Shown piece by piece: positions 49,871-63,200 of a stretch of 64,000 bases of DNA. The stretch is from Phycomyces blakesleeanus NRRL 1555(-) (Eukaryota; Mucoromycota; Mucoromycetes; Mucorales; Phycomycetaceae): assembly GCF_001638985.1 (NCBI RefSeq), contig NW_017265160.1, positions 111,378-175,377 of the forward strand, read 5' to 3'. A program made the translations under genes and the position numbers. The number at the start of each line of letters is the position of its first letter. The first letter of the stretch is position 1. The notes beneath the pieces were generated by a model, which saw only the letters and a list, made by a program, of their open reading frames with translations, was not told the DNA's origin and searched no databases.

Positions 49871-51264
49871 ATAATGTAAAAACAATGTAAAAGATAATGT
49901 AAGAATATTGAACAAGAAAATCCTTTCTTCTCAATTTGACTTTCCATATTGTGCCACACTCACACGCTGTATTTAATATTCGTTTGAACTCGATTCTAAT
50001 TATTTTCTACCTTTAAATTCCCAAGTGTAAAATAATACCAATACTAATAATGAGGTTTATAGGATTCTTATTTGCGTTCTATATGATTTCTGTAATATAG
50101 TAATGTGCCACATTTAAGTAATATAATGCTGCTTGTACACATTCATTATTTTTATGTTTTTTTTTGTAAATATCGAAAAGTATTAAAATACCGTTTTAAA
50201 CATAGAGGTAAAAGAAAAGAGCAAACGAGAAAGCAAAATGGATAAATTTTGGTACTGAAACAAACAAAAGAAGAATTGTTCATATGATCGCACAACAGAG
50301 TGTTGAACCCTGGGATTCTATTTGAATTTTGGCTTTATTTTTACAACATAGATACCAATAAGAACTCCCCTTTATCCATTCTTGATCTGATAAGATAATA
50401 TCCAAGGGAACAAGTGCATATTAAGAATACTGGTTTTTGTTTCTACAAAGTTACTCCTCCTTCAATTGACAAAGAAAGATATGTAATAGAACCATGATAT
50501 ACAAGCCACTGAATAATGAGATTTCTTATGCCTTATTGGGTTTATCGTCCATATCAATTGTAGATTATTAAATTAAAGAGTATTATATTATATACATATC
50601 ATTTTAGATTTCTCAGGGTTTAATTAATACAAATATGTCTATATAGGTCCTAATCTCCAACAATCACTTTTAATAATCGTGAATTTTTTATGGTTTTGAA
50701 AGAGCGGTGGTCTAAGAGAGAGAGAAGGAGAAGCCCTTATCTGCCCAACGGTGGAGAAACGTCAGATTAGCGTGGTAGCTTTAGGTAGTACTTGATCAAC
50801 CTTCTTTTTTTCTGTTCAAGAATAAAAATACAAATGTTTCACTGAACACATTACTATGTGTGTGTGTGTTATTATTATCATTTTATTCGTGAATATCAAT
50901 TTTTTTGAAACACTATTTTTACCAGAGGTGTACAGCGTACAGTCATGGTGACATAAACATTTAAAAATGGCCCGTTTCAACCAGACGATTGAATTAACAG
51001 CGTGATAAATGGTACATTACCCCAGTTGTATTGTCATTACTTCGTATCGATAAATCTATTCACTTATTTTTGTACCTAATATAAAAAAAAAGATATTTTC
51101 AATTTCTATAGCTGTTTTTCCCGCCAAATTTCCTAATGGAGAAATATGTGTGTATCTGGTTATGACTGCTTGAGGTTATGACGTAAGAAAGCATCAGACT
51201 GAGAGTGGTGTTCATGGTCAAAGTCTTGGTTCGCCATCAGTTAATCAAGTACCTTTAACTCATA
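49871..51264. other. Intergenic, Spo71-like gene to 6-phosphogluconolactonase
   Basis: 1.4 kb of AT-rich DNA with no supported gene. The ~250 bp before 51265 is less AT-biased and probably holds the promoter. Confidence 0.55.
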
Positions 51265-52017
51265 ATGCCATCCACTGTCTACGCATTCCCTACAACAGAC
51301 GCGCTTTCCGGTGGACTCAATACATTTGTTGAGAAACTATCGCGCGAAGCTATTGCGGACCATGGCTCTTTTAGTGTAGCAGTATCTGGAGGCTCGCTCC
51401 CAAAACTGTTGTCTAAAGAGCTTGTGAACAACAAACAGGTTGATTTTTCCAAGTGGCACGTATTCTGGGCTGATGAGAGGTGTGTCGGATTGGATCACGC
51501 CGACTCCAACTATCTTGAACTCAAGAAGACGCTTTTGGATCAGGTCAACGTGCCAGCAAGCCAAGTGCACACCATAAACTCCAAGTACGCGGTCGAGAAG
51601 AATGCGGCAGCCTCGGCAGACGACTATGAGCAGCAGCTCAAGGGATTCTTTGGCTCCAATCTCCCATCGTTTGACTTGATTCTCTTGGGTATGGGACCTG
51701 ATGGCCATTGTTGCTCGCTTTTCCCAGGACATCCACTTTTGGAAGAACACAGTCGATGGGTTGCACCTATTACTGACTCCCCCAAGCCTCCACCGGAGCG
51801 TATTACTCTTACATATCCCGTTGTTAACAATGCTAAGAACGTTGCATTTGTGACTGCCGGAGAGGGTAAACAAGAGATGGTCCAAAAGATCATTGAGCAG
51901 CCCGAATTACGCTTGCCTTGCCAGCGCGTCCAGTCCATTAATAATGGACCGGTCTATTGGTTTGTGGATGAAGCAGCTGCTGGAAGATTGGAGAAGAAGT
52001 TGGTGTCCAAGTTTTAG
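51265..52017 (+). CDS. SOL3: 6-phosphogluconolactonase
   Basis: Hydrolyses 6-phosphogluconolactone to 6-phosphogluconate, the second step of the oxidative pentose phosphate pathway, in the cytosol. One uninterrupted exon of 250 aa, the usual length. Family motifs are SVAVSGGSLPKLL, WHVFWADERCVGLDHADSN, the catalytic-site segment DLILLGMGPDGHCCSLFPGH, WVAPITDSPKPPPERITLTY and the end GPVYWFVDEAA. The coding sequence is less AT-rich than its flanks and intronless, which is exceptional among the conserved genes here. It is monofunctional, not fused to glucose-6-phosphate dehydrogenase. The symbol follows yeast usage and orthology to a specific SOL paralogue is not implied. Confidence 0.97.
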   Translation: MPSTVYAFPTTDALSGGLNTFVEKLSREAIADHGSFSVAVSGGSLPKLLSKELVNNKQVDFSKWHVFWADERCVGLDHADSNYLELKKTLLDQVNVPASQVHTINSKYAVEKNAAASADDYEQQLKGFFGSNLPSFDLILLGMGPDGHCCSLFPGHPLLEEHSRWVAPITDSPKPPPERITLTYPVVNNAKNVAFVTAGEGKQEMVQKIIEQPELRLPCQRVQSINNGPVYWFVDEAAAGRLEKKLVSKF

Positions 52018-52731
52018 TGAGAGCTAATATAGTTTTGATATTAAAGAGATTTGCTTAGATAAACAATCGCATATAATCTCTCCATGTATGGCTTTTTTCT
52101 TGGCGTACTGAACACGAGAAATGAAATGTATTAGATATATTAGATATATTAGATATATATATATATATATATATCTGACAATTCCCGTCTTGTATATTGT
52201 TCTAAACCCAGAATAAGCTTTTTTTTCATAATAAAACGGATTATCCTTGTCTGGCTGAGTCGGCTGATGATTCTGTATATGCTTATAAGACGAGTTATTT
52301 GTGAATCTCATCTTGATAAAGATTAATTTTTAGGCACTAAAATAAATAAATCAATGCTCATCTGCCAATAAGAATACAGGCAATAGGTGTGCAGCTTATC
52401 ATATATAAAGCAAATATTAGTTGTTATTGGACATGCAAAGTCTGACATAGAAATATATATATATAAATATTTTTATGAATTGCAATCGATTTTCAAGGGT
52501 GGGCTCTTTTTTTTTTTTTTGGTGTGGTAAAATAAAGGGTCCACCTTCTTTGGCTGAATTCTTTTTTTCCCTTCCTTCCAAAAACAAACTCGGCTTGTGT
52601 AACATTTAGTGAATGGGTCAAAGATGGAGAGATAGTCACATTAGGAACAACCCGCCATATACCGTTATTTTCATTCGCTTTGCCGCTTTTCCTTCTTCTG
52701 AAAAATTCCCACTTCCAGGCACGCTTTATCA
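52018..52731. other. Intergenic, lactonase to Spt23/Mga2-like gene
   Basis: 714 bp, AT-rich, including an ATATATTAG tandem (52130-52175) and a T15 run (~52508). No gene. Confidence 0.6.
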
Positions 52732-55580
52732 ATGCCTTGCTCGCCCCTTTCACTGCTAGACACAAATTCACCTCGTCTTGCCCATTGTCAAACTCAACTT
52801 GAACAGGGCTCTCTTATGAATTCATTCTCTCAATTTCTTCAGCCGCAGCAGTTAGCCAGTCCAAGTCATGAAGTGACAATGTCGTCTTTGATCTCCAAAG
52901 GCTTGGAATCCCCACCTTCCTTAAATCTCGACAACTTCTCAGCACCTGTATCCCCCACCTCACTCACTTCAGGAGTTCACCAGGATTATTTCAGTGCAAA
53001 TATTAAAACAAGTCAAGTATCCACATGTAACGAAAAAGGAACAATGCTTGATTATTCAGGGTCCCACCCAGATTCTTATACCCGGGTAAGATTTGACTTG
53101 AGAGATTATTAATACCAACCAAGCTTATTCAAACGATTACTATCATTATTCGAATACTCATAATTTTTATATTTACATTCAATAGGCATCTGGCAAAAAA
53201 TCTTGTCACAATGTAAATGACTACCAACTTATTAAAGATCAAAATACTCAAGCACCAGTCAAGGCGGAAAGGTACAAAACACACTAATTTTTATATAACA
53301 TTTATTATTATTATTTTTTTAATCGGTTTACAAACTTGCATATATTCATTTTTATATGTATATATGTATATACTTGTATTTCTGACATAAAATAATAATA
53401 ATAATAATAATAATTTGGTATATAGTTTGTACCTCTAACTTGCAAAATAATAATACTTATAATTGCTTAGTAGGGAGTCCATTTATCCTATCTCCAAGAC
53501 ATCAGACATAAACTCGCGCCACTCTCATTCTAGCCCTTTCATTCCCAGCACTGATGAGTAAGCGGAGGATGAGCCAGTAGTAATTAGATACTGATACTCC
53601 ACATTTGCGTAGTTTACACATCAATATATTGGGTATTCCCGACGAAGGTGCGAAATCTCGCGTCGAAACACAGATAAAACTGAGCATTCAACTGCTCACT
53701 AAAGATGGAACAAAAGCAACTGCATGGCCCTATCTTCGCCTGCCAGAAAAGACCTTGGCAAAGTCAAAATTACGCAAGCATCTTGACTGTTCTTACCAAG
53801 ATGAACGCGCCCCTGCATTGTTATCCGACGAATCGAAAGTACTCACATTAGAAGCTAGAGTTATATGCGAGTCAGACCCAACCAAGAAGGTCACAATGTG
53901 TGTGGGATGTGTGAGACGCGAGGTAAATATTTTTTTTTGAGATTCAAGATATCGTATCCAAAACTTAATTTTTATTTTATTTTTGCAGCGAAAGCGAGCA
54001 GAGCGTAAAAGAGTCAGTAGATCTGAAGGAGCTCAACGACTGGCTATGGAAAGCAGATTTTTACCGGAGAGAGATGCAATCAATTCAACTGATGCTGCAT
54101 TTGAAAAAGACAGAGAACGCATTTTATTATTCAGCTGCGATCCTTTGGTAACATTTAGTTCAGGCGAGATTACGCTTCCTATTCGTATTACCTGCTATTG
54201 TCGGCACCATCGTGAACGCGTAGGATTCAGGTAATAACACCATACTCAGTCTACAGTACATAAATTCTAAACAACATACACAATAGAGTCTTGTTTTCTA
54301 TGAGAGATTATATGGGAAATATCGTGGCTACAGGAGAGTCACCTTCGATTATGATCACAGATGATCACAAAAGCCTTAAAGCTCCCATTGAGATAAGAAA
54401 AAGAGATAGTACCGAAGCAGATTTGTCATCTTCCTCTACCCGCCCCATCAAGCAGATTGTAACGCCATCCACTTCTAAAAAATCATCTCCCATCACTTCT
54501 CCATCCGTGAAACCCATATCCCATCCTTCCTCGACCTCTTACCGTGCTGGAGGCAAAAAAACCAAAACCCAAAAAACAATGCCACCACCGCTTGATATCC
54601 GTCCAGTTAATCTGACATGCTCTCCCTCTAATCTCCAATCTTCACCAATCATTATTGACACACCCATATCCCTCGTCAATTTCTCTTCCCATCCCGCATT
54701 CAAAGCCCTCACAAAATTAGACACTCTTTCTATCGAACCACCTCGTATGGAGCTAATTGTACCAGCCCGTGGGCCAACATATGGTGGGACCGAGGTAACC
54801 ATCCTTGGTTCTGGGTTTTCCCAGGACCTTACTTGCTATTTTGGAAGCCAGGCTGCCGTAACTCTCTACTGGAGCGCAACAACTCTAGTGTGTGTTCTTC
54901 CCCCTTCTGTCCAATCAGGTCCCGTACCGGTAACATTCCGAAAAAGGATTTCTCCATTGGAGTACAAGGCTGGGCATTTTGAGTACTACACCACCGATGA
55001 TCAAGCTTTTATAGAACTAGCCTTGCAGGTAGTTGGTATGAAAATGACAGGAAGAGTACATGATGCGAAGCAGATTGCCATGAATGTAATCCAGGATGAC
55101 TCTACCCAACGTCAACCTCACCCTCAAAACTTGGTGGACGAGAATCAATGTCGAATTAACCTTGCCAAGCATATTCGCCAGCAACGTACAAAGGCACTTG
55201 AGGTCAACTCTGCATCAGCCTGGTTAAACAATCGATCAGACAACAATGGCATTGGTCTACAGATGGGTCAACTTCAACATATGCATCAGCCAGGAATTAG
55301 CCAATCCGACTGGCTTAATAATCCAAACGCTGCTCATGATTCTGGATTCTATGCCTTATCAAAATTACTTGAAGAAGACACAGATGAATTGCTTGCAAAC
55401 TGGGATCCATTGAGCAACACTATGAATGATAAGCACCGCACTGAACCAGCTATCGATACCCAAGCCCTGGCAGCACTTGGAACATATAATGGGTTGGATG
55501 ACTGGCTTATGCAATCTATGAACGCAAGTGAGATGGACAACCCTTCTTGGCTTTCGCCTCTTTCATGCCCTTCTAGATAA
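52732..55580 (+). CDS. Spt23/Mga2-type transcription regulator lacking ankyrin repeats and membrane anchor
   Basis: Six exons: 52732-53085, 53186-53271, 53471-53557, 53613-53922, 53989-54230, 54287-55580, giving 790 aa. After a Ser-rich N-terminus comes the family's N-terminal domain: LHINILGIPDEGAKSRVETQ, YLRLPEKTLAKSKLR, LEARVICESDPTKKVTMCVGC and ITCYCRHHRERVGFR. A Ser/Pro-rich linker follows. The IPT/TIG domain at ~515-605 reads MELIVPARGPTYGGTEVTIL, then GSGFSQDLTCYFG. In yeast Spt23 and Mga2 are ER-tethered precursors (~1100 aa) that switch on the OLE1 fatty-acid desaturase after proteasomal release. Here the frame ends ~190 residues after TIG with no ankyrin repeats and no hydrophobic helix. 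The exon 4 acceptor at 53612 is dictated by frame, since nearer AGs give stops. Confidence 0.82.
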
Positions 55581-57629
55581 AACTAGATTGCCCATTTTCT
55601 CCTTTTATATTTCTTTACTATCTATGCATTTCCTTGTGCCATGCCTATATTTGTTTCTCTTCTTCTGTGTATATCTTTGTTCTTATCCTATGACAAGCTC
55701 TAGTTGTAAATCTCTTTTTTTCCATGTACATCGTTTCTTCTTTCTATAAAAATAATAATAATTAATAATAATAATAAGTATGCTGTAATTTTCTTTACTT
55801 TTTATTAAACACATAGAAATAATATGATTTTGCCCCCCCCCCCCCCCCCCCTTTTTTTTTTTTTTTAACTTTGTCTACCTCAAAATACAGTCTAATATTG
55901 TTCCTTATCCATCACATAAATTCAAAGACCAAAATATTTCTATCGCTTGTATACCTTTTTTAATTTTAGTGAATCAAATAAGAAAAGAAGGGAGACCATA
56001 TAAAATATGAGTGGCCGAAACCAGAGAAATATTCAGATAATTAGTTGGATTTACACAGTGTTTGAATAAAAAAGAACCTGGTGCATCAAAGATGAAAACA
56101 AAAAGTGATAATTCTGTCATGGTGTAAATATAAGAACTCTACAACTAGAAAACATGGGATATCAGGAGATGGTGCAATAGAATTGATAGCCAAAAAATAT
56201 ATATATATGGTAAAGTTGTTACTATCAGCACCGGATTTTCCAAACAGAGCGAGGTGGATCTAGTTCATGGTATTATTATCACCTAGAAAATAACTATGAG
56301 GGCATGCTTAATGTGTCAAGTAATTATTTTGGCTTTCTTAATAGTAGAGTTGATTGTATATATTGATATTTAACAAAAAATCTATTCTAATTATCATGCG
56401 CTCTTTATAAAGACCATCCCCGTCGGTCCACTCTTATTCTTGCGGGTTACAGTATGAACATATAAACACACATGAATCCTGTCCCATGTACAGCTAAATA
56501 GGGCCTTGATCACTTTAAAGTGTTCAGCCACTGTTACGTTTGAGTTATATACTTCTTTATGTACAGTAGCTCGCAGAGATAAATGGCCTGTTATATGGCA
56601 TCCCAGCAAAAGTTGCCATAATACTAATTGGTAAAGTAAGCTTCTTCATTGCTTTCCCTCTCTGTTTTTCCTATCATTGCTTCTCTGGTCCTTCATATAT
56701 TTTTTTCTTGTAGCTTATATTGGGGACTAATAATATCACAGGCTCACTTGGTCAAAGACATTCAGTAACTTAATGAACTTACTTACAATATTGTATAGGT
56801 GTATTTGTGTGTATATGGTAGCATAATCAGAGGGAGAAAAAGCATCTATTTCAATTTTATCGACTACTTACAGCTTATAAAAGTCTATAGTTATACGCCC
56901 ACATTTTTTATATATGTCAAGTATTTACCATCTGTATACTCTCATATAGTCTTCAAATGTTTATCTTTTTCAAATGCTTGTGTTAGACTATATCGATTAG
57001 CTTTGATCTTTCTCAACGGAAAACGATCTTGTAGAAAGCTATACATCAAAATTAAATAGCTGCTTGAATCGTGTCTCTTTATGAAACTATTTACTACACT
57101 TTTTTCTCTCTCTTTTTCTCTTTGCTTCATGACACCACATAGAAAAATTATTCCTATTACTATCAGCATTAGTACTAGACATAAACTCTGGGATTTTATA
57201 TTCCAAATGGTATAATATATATATCATATTGACTGGTGGGAAGCTCTTTGTAAAGTACAAAAAGGTCTTCCTGCTGCTATGGTAACCCATCGATCGATTG
57301 ACTTGATTATGCATGAAAATCTCGCAGCAATCATATGAAATATTCCTTTTTTGGGATAGTGCCATCTATTTTTTTGATTGATTGATTGATTGATAGAGAG
57401 AGAGAGAGAGAAAGAAAAAAGAGATAAGTATTCCTCTTTTTTTTTGGTTTCCATTTTTTCTCCTTTTCCTTCTTTAATGCGGCTGTCGATTAGGAATTTT
57501 TAGCTCGGAATGTAGCTCTAAAACCGATGACCACAGAACAGTGACGACAGCCGGTACTTTGCCCTGAACTGATGCCAACAGGGTTGGGCCAAAGATGGGA
57601 CGCCATTGCTGTAATTGCAAGGGCCAAGA
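55581..57629. other. Intergenic region 3' of the Spt23/Mga2-like gene
   Basis: About 2 kb of AT-rich DNA without a supported gene. It contains a C19T15 run (55833-55866) and a GATT/GA microsatellite (57370-57415). Confidence 0.6.
55833..55866. repeat. C19 run followed by T15
   Basis: Pure cytosine tract of 19 bases directly joined to 15 thymines. The minus strand therefore carries a G19 tract that could form a quadruplex. Its length may not be assembled exactly. Confidence 0.9.
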
Positions 57630-57810
57630 TGTGTTACATGCGCAACCGTGCGGTGTAGTCCTTGGTATTAGCGTTGCAGCCGTGCCGCTTGTAAAAGCGA
57701 AATGAGTTCAGTCTGAGATAATACTCTGCTGTCCGCCTCCCTCGCTGTCAAGCCAGGTTTTCGTCCTGGGGGAGATTGAGCCACCTTGTGTGGGGACTAA
57801 GAGCTTGACA
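57630..57810 (+). repeat. LTR-like repeat, diverged third copy (3' part)
   Basis: Shares the end of the 2873-3267 family: CTCGCTGTCAAGCCAGG, the hairpin CCAGG-TTTTCG-TCCTGG (57753-57769), GGGGGAGAT, then GTGGGGACTAAGAGCTTGACA. Homology upstream of ~57735 is weak but the GTGCGG/GCGCAA context is similar. Probably a solo or truncated LTR. Confidence 0.55.
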
Positions 57811-58819
57811 ACCTTTGTATCCTTTTGTTTATAACTATAGAAAAGTAAAGTAGATAGAAATAGTAGTAATAAATAAATATGTTAATAAATAAAATCTTCT
57901 TTCAAATAAAAAAGTATTTAAAACCATGTCTCCAAAAAACGTCTGTCTTTTATTGTGCATTTAAGTTGAAAAAAATAATGAGTAATGAATAAGTTTGACA
58001 CGGTAATTACAAGAAGTCAAATGTAGAAAGAACTTGAGTATAAGTACCGCCTAAAAACACCCGTTCTTTGAATATTTGTGCTATTACACAAAATAGACTG
58101 ATTTTAGAACTGAATGGCTCTCTTTTAATCTCACCATTCAAAATACAATTACGCGTAATACTTGTCTAATCCGATTCACATTAAAAGACTTTATGGGAAG
58201 ATTGAAAACAAAAAACTCAATCTACGTACATTAGTAACTCTACTGATGATAATACGAGGGAGTATTGCATGCTGTTGTATGTGAATTTACAAGATTAACG
58301 CGCTTTTAATGTAGTCGACGTTGTTCCTGAAGCATTCAAGGAGATGGCTGTTTCAAAAATTGAAACGACTTGAGCAAACTCAATTCTTTTCTAAGAAAAA
58401 TAATGCTATGTACTAACTAATCAACAAGTAAAAACAAAAACCTAATCACCGTGTAGTAGATGACCTATAGACAAGAATAGCAGTAATATTGAATTGTTAT
58501 AATTGATCACATTCACGATTAACAATATCTAATACAGCCTACTCTAGCCTACTGCTAAAGTATTGAATGGCAAATACTCATCAAGGTTGATAACCTTAAT
58601 TACTGCAGCACAGAGGTATATAATTTTTTTTGTCAGTCAAAAAAAATCTAGTAGAATTTTTTGCTTGTATGTGGCTGAACTCTGGTTTGTTGGTGGGATT
58701 CTTGTTCAAAAGAATTAAAAGATGCCAAAACTTGTTTTTTGGTTTCCCTCTTTTCCTAGTTTTTTTTTGTTGGACTTTATGTTTTTGTGAAGTATAAAAT
58801 ATTAAATTGCTAGATATCT
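57811..58819. other. Intergenic, LTR-like relic to LINE relic
   Basis: 1 kb of AT-rich DNA with no coding signal. Confidence 0.6.
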
Positions 58820-60150
58820 AGACCTGGAATGGGTATTGATCAAGATTTTTTGGCGTGTAAGCAGTAAAGCAGAAAATTATCTCTGGTGATAGCATTGGTA
58901 GCAACAAAAAGGAGCTTGATAAAATACGAAATCCCAGTGGGTTTTCCACAAAGCGAAAATAACCTGGCCAATTATGGAAGCGGGTTGTAGAGTAGGAGCA
59001 AAGGAAGGTGGGAAGGTAAGATTGCACAACAGATTGTAGGTATCAGAAATTTGAGAGAAAAATCCAAAATACGTGTGCCAAAACGTCTGCCAGAGGGGAA
59101 GCTCGAGGGAGTATACAAAAAGAAATGGGGTTTTAAAAAAGAAAGGTCTTAATTTTTAAAGAAAGTCCAAGTAAGAGGTGGGAATACAGTAGGAACACGA
59201 CATAGAAAGCTTATCAACAAGAAATCTCGCGATGAAGTAACCATAGACAGATGTTGTAAGAGGTATACGGAATGAAGAAAATACTAGGATTGTTGTCATT
59301 GGATGGTATGTATAGCCCGTGATACACCTTTGGTAGAAAAGATGTCAACTTCGTACGAGAAACGTTATTGGCGTGTGGATAAGCAGATCTAAGAAGATAT
59401 AGAAGATACAGCTAACAGCAACGTGGATGGATCAACATTAGGGCCACTACAAACCATCATGTCAGGGAATTGAACAGCCCAGATATTTTGAGATAGACAA
59501 GCACGGATGACGAAAACATTAAGGAGATAGAGACCATCCATAAGCTGAAATATTTTGGGAAGGATGCGCAGTTATTGAGTGAAGGAATTAAGGCAAGCAT
59601 CGAGAAAGAACACCCGAAGTTCTGTTGATCTTGCAGGTATCTCGGATCTGGAGGTGACACCAAGAGAAAGGGGAAAAAAGGGAGAACATGGGGAATAATA
59701 GAGACTAAAGTCAGAGAAACATCCAGACAGTTAGCCAGGTTTACCATAGTGGAGTCAAAGGTATGTGGTAAAAGAGCGCGCGCGGCAAACAGGTTAAAGA
59801 ATGAACTGGTATATGAGCGAAATAAACTATGTCAATGGCAAGAAAAAATGATTGAAAGAAGATCATCAAAATTAAGCAGACAACGACGAAACAGAGGTAT
59901 TACCCAAAGTATTACCAAACCAGAATGAGAGGTAGATTGGAACAGAAGTCAAAGCCAACGGAGCTGAAGAGCACCTTGCTGGAATTTTGGGTTCAAAATC
60001 CCTAATTTCCCCAATTTTGTTGGGAGACATAGGTGGGGGGTTTAACAGAGAAAAGGCTTCAGTGTCAAAAAAAATGACCCATGAGCGATCGAGCCTTTGT
60101 AAAAAAAAAAGGTACTGGGAACGTATACAACACAAGGAACGTGGTGCTTG
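58820..60150 (-). pseudogene. Degenerate LINE-type retrotransposon, C-terminal part of ORF2
   Basis: Broken minus-strand frames with the character of a non-LTR reverse-transcriptase C-terminus. The best segment, at ~59010-58870, reads FPPSFAPTLQPASIIGQVIF, then ALWKTHWDFVFYQAPF. It is homologous to the segment in the relic at 31440-32480. Upstream stretches include YLFFLQRLDRSWVIFFDTEA and PPPMSPNKIGEIRDFEPKIP. Stops and shifts are frequent and no intact polymerase motif is visible. The 3' end and poly-A tail were not identified. Confidence 0.5.
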
Positions 60151-60272
60151 AGTTTATAGCTTAAATCAAATGTCTTTTGGAAGTGACTTGTTTTTTATTC
60201 TGTGTTATTATAAAATATTATAAAATAGAATAAATATGTTGTATTTCACACTTGACTTGACTTGATTACCAA

Positions 60273-63200
60273 ATGTCCAAAGCTCCAACCACATTTGGAT
60301 TTCCATACGATGCTTATCCCATCCAAAATGACTTTATGGGAATGCTATATGATGTGTTGACTGAAAATAAGATTGGTATATTCGAAAGTCCTACAGGCAC
60401 CGTAAGTTTGTTATATTGTACACATACGATTTATTTATATAAACACTTGAACATACATATACATCCACACACACACACACACATATATATATAACTATGT
60501 AGATATAGATTTAAATATAAACATACACATTTATACATGCTTTTGAATGCACAGAATAAACAAGCACTATTTTTTTTACTCGATTCAGAAAAGAAAAATG
60601 AAAATGAAAAATAACATATATCTATTTCAATTGAAAAAATAAATAAAGGGAAAATCACTTAGTTTAATTTGTGGATCATTAAAGTGGTTGAATGACAATG
60701 ATGAATCTACAACCAATGCAAAAAATCAAGATTCTTCTGACTCATTTCAAGCAGATGGTAGCACATTATAAATAATTATAAAAAAAGCTTATTCATCTTT
60801 TGCTCATTTGCTTGACGCTTTCTTAATCTTATTGTACATGTACAATATATATAGAGCCAGATTGGGTCAGGGCATATCAAGGGAATCAGGTTGAGAATAA
60901 GCGAGATGTGTTAAAACAAGAGCGTAAACTTGCAATTAAAAAACGAATTGACTTGGTAAAAAGTCATGAAAAGAATCGTTCAATTCTGGAACTGTCAGGA
61001 AAGGAAGACAGATCTAGATGGAAAAGAACGAAAAAGGTGATCAAAAGACTACTCTAGTTCTTATTGGTCATATTCTAACACAATAGAGATATGTAGGATA
61101 CAACTTCTACATCAGATGATATTAAAGAAAAATATGATGAATTTTTACTGGAAGAATATATGAGTGACGATGAAGAGGGAGGAAGAGCATCAACATTATC
61201 GTATACGACTGTTGGACCTAATAGTAGTTTCTCCAAAGAAGTACAAGACCTTTTGTCAAAGTCAGTAACAGATATATCGCAAATATTTTGATGAGTCTAC
61301 TGGATAATTAACAGCATGCTACATATTTTAACTTAGATTTGAAACAAATAAAAAATCCATAGGGTATTCTGATGATGATAGCGATGATGCCTTGGAAGAA
61401 GACGACTTTGATGAAGTCAAGGTATTTTTTATAATAACATAATTTTTAACTGATCTAAATATATGTCTATTGTATTAAATTATAACAGATCTACTATACC
61501 TCAAGAACACACTCCCAACTATCGCAGTTTGTTCATGAAGTCAACAAGACTCCATATGCCGAAAACATTTGGGCTGTTCCATTGGGTTCAAGAAAGAATC
61601 TTTGTATCAACAAAAACATCAATAAACTTGGCAATGTTAATCGTATGAACGAAGCTTGCTTAGATCTTCAAAAGAAAAGTCAGTACAAACAATTCTCTAT
61701 CCTACTTCTCTGATCCGAGAAATTCGTTTTAACATATTCAGTAGAAACAGAGAAAGATCGGTGTCCACACCTACCCTCACTGCAAGAAAAGGGGAAATGG
61801 CGAGACTTTAGAGACTATGCACTTGTAAGTATTACAAACCAATATACACTTTATAGGCATTAAGAAAGCATATTTTAATAGGCTAAAGTAAGAGACATAG
61901 AAGACATTGTCAAAGTTGGCGAGTCTCTATCTACTTGCCCATACTATGGATCAAGACAAACTGCAAGACCAGCAAGGGTATGTAATATATTAAGAAAAAA
62001 TTTTGTGGAAGCTAATATACGGGTATTTATGTTCCTATTTTAGCTTGTTATATTACCTTATCAACACTTGCTTAATGCACACACACGAGAATCACTCGGA
62101 ATATCCCTTAAAGGGAATATTGTGATTGTTGATGAAGCCCACAATCTGATGGAAACCATCAATTCAATTCATACTGTCGCATTGACGCTTCGTCAGAGCC
62201 AACTAGCACTTAAGCAGCTTGCAATGTACATCCAGCGCTACAAAACACGTCTATCGGGAAAAAATGTTTCTTACATCAGGCAAATCATACAAATTATCAA
62301 AGCATTCATCGGGATCCTTACTCCTCCAGAGAGTGAAAAGAAGGACCTTATCATTGGAGTAAACGAATTTCTTCACTTGCTCGGTATCGACCATTTCAAT
62401 ATGTTCAAGCTTGAGAGATATTTAAAAGAGAGCAATCTTGCACGAAAACTTCTCGGATTTATTGAAAAGGCACAACAAGATCAAGATAGCGAAAACCAGC
62501 TTCTGGGACTCAAGAATCCACAAGTCAAAAAGTCCGCAAATGCACCATCATCACCATCACAATCACCTTTAGCCTTACCTACATTAACACAGATCCAGTC
62601 TTTCATTATGACGCTTACAAACCCTGATAAAGACGGCCGAGTCTTTATAAGTTACAAGGGAACAGACACATTAGAACCACAGCTGAAATATATGCTACTC
62701 AATCCTGCAGAAGCATTTCGTCCAATTGTGGAAGAATGCAAAAGTGTGATTCTCGCTGGTGGAACTATGGAACCGGTAAGAACCTTTTTCTTTTTTGGTT
62801 ACTATGCTTTTAACCTTATTTTTGTATACCTTAATCCTATAGGTATCTGACTTTATTAAACACCTTTTTCCATATGTCCCGGATTCTCGAATAACCAACT
62901 TTTCGTGTGGTCACATCATACCTCAAAAAAATCTATTGACCATGTGTATTGACGAGGGACCAACGCGAAAACCATTTTTGTTCAATTATGAGAACCGCCA
63001 AGATACTTCCTTGGTAAATATGATATAATTGTAAAGTCTAAATATATTTATTTATGAAAATTTTTAGATTGATGAGGTTGGAAAGACCATAGTGAATTTG
63101 TGCAATGTGATTCCAGATGGGGTTGTGTGTTTTTTTGCTAGCTTCACATATCTTGAGGAAGTTTACTCTAGATGGAATGGTGCTGAAAGTGGAAACATTT

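Noticed and set aside
51337..51885. 182-residue minus-strand ORF
   Set aside because: Antisense to the intact 6-phosphogluconolactonase gene.
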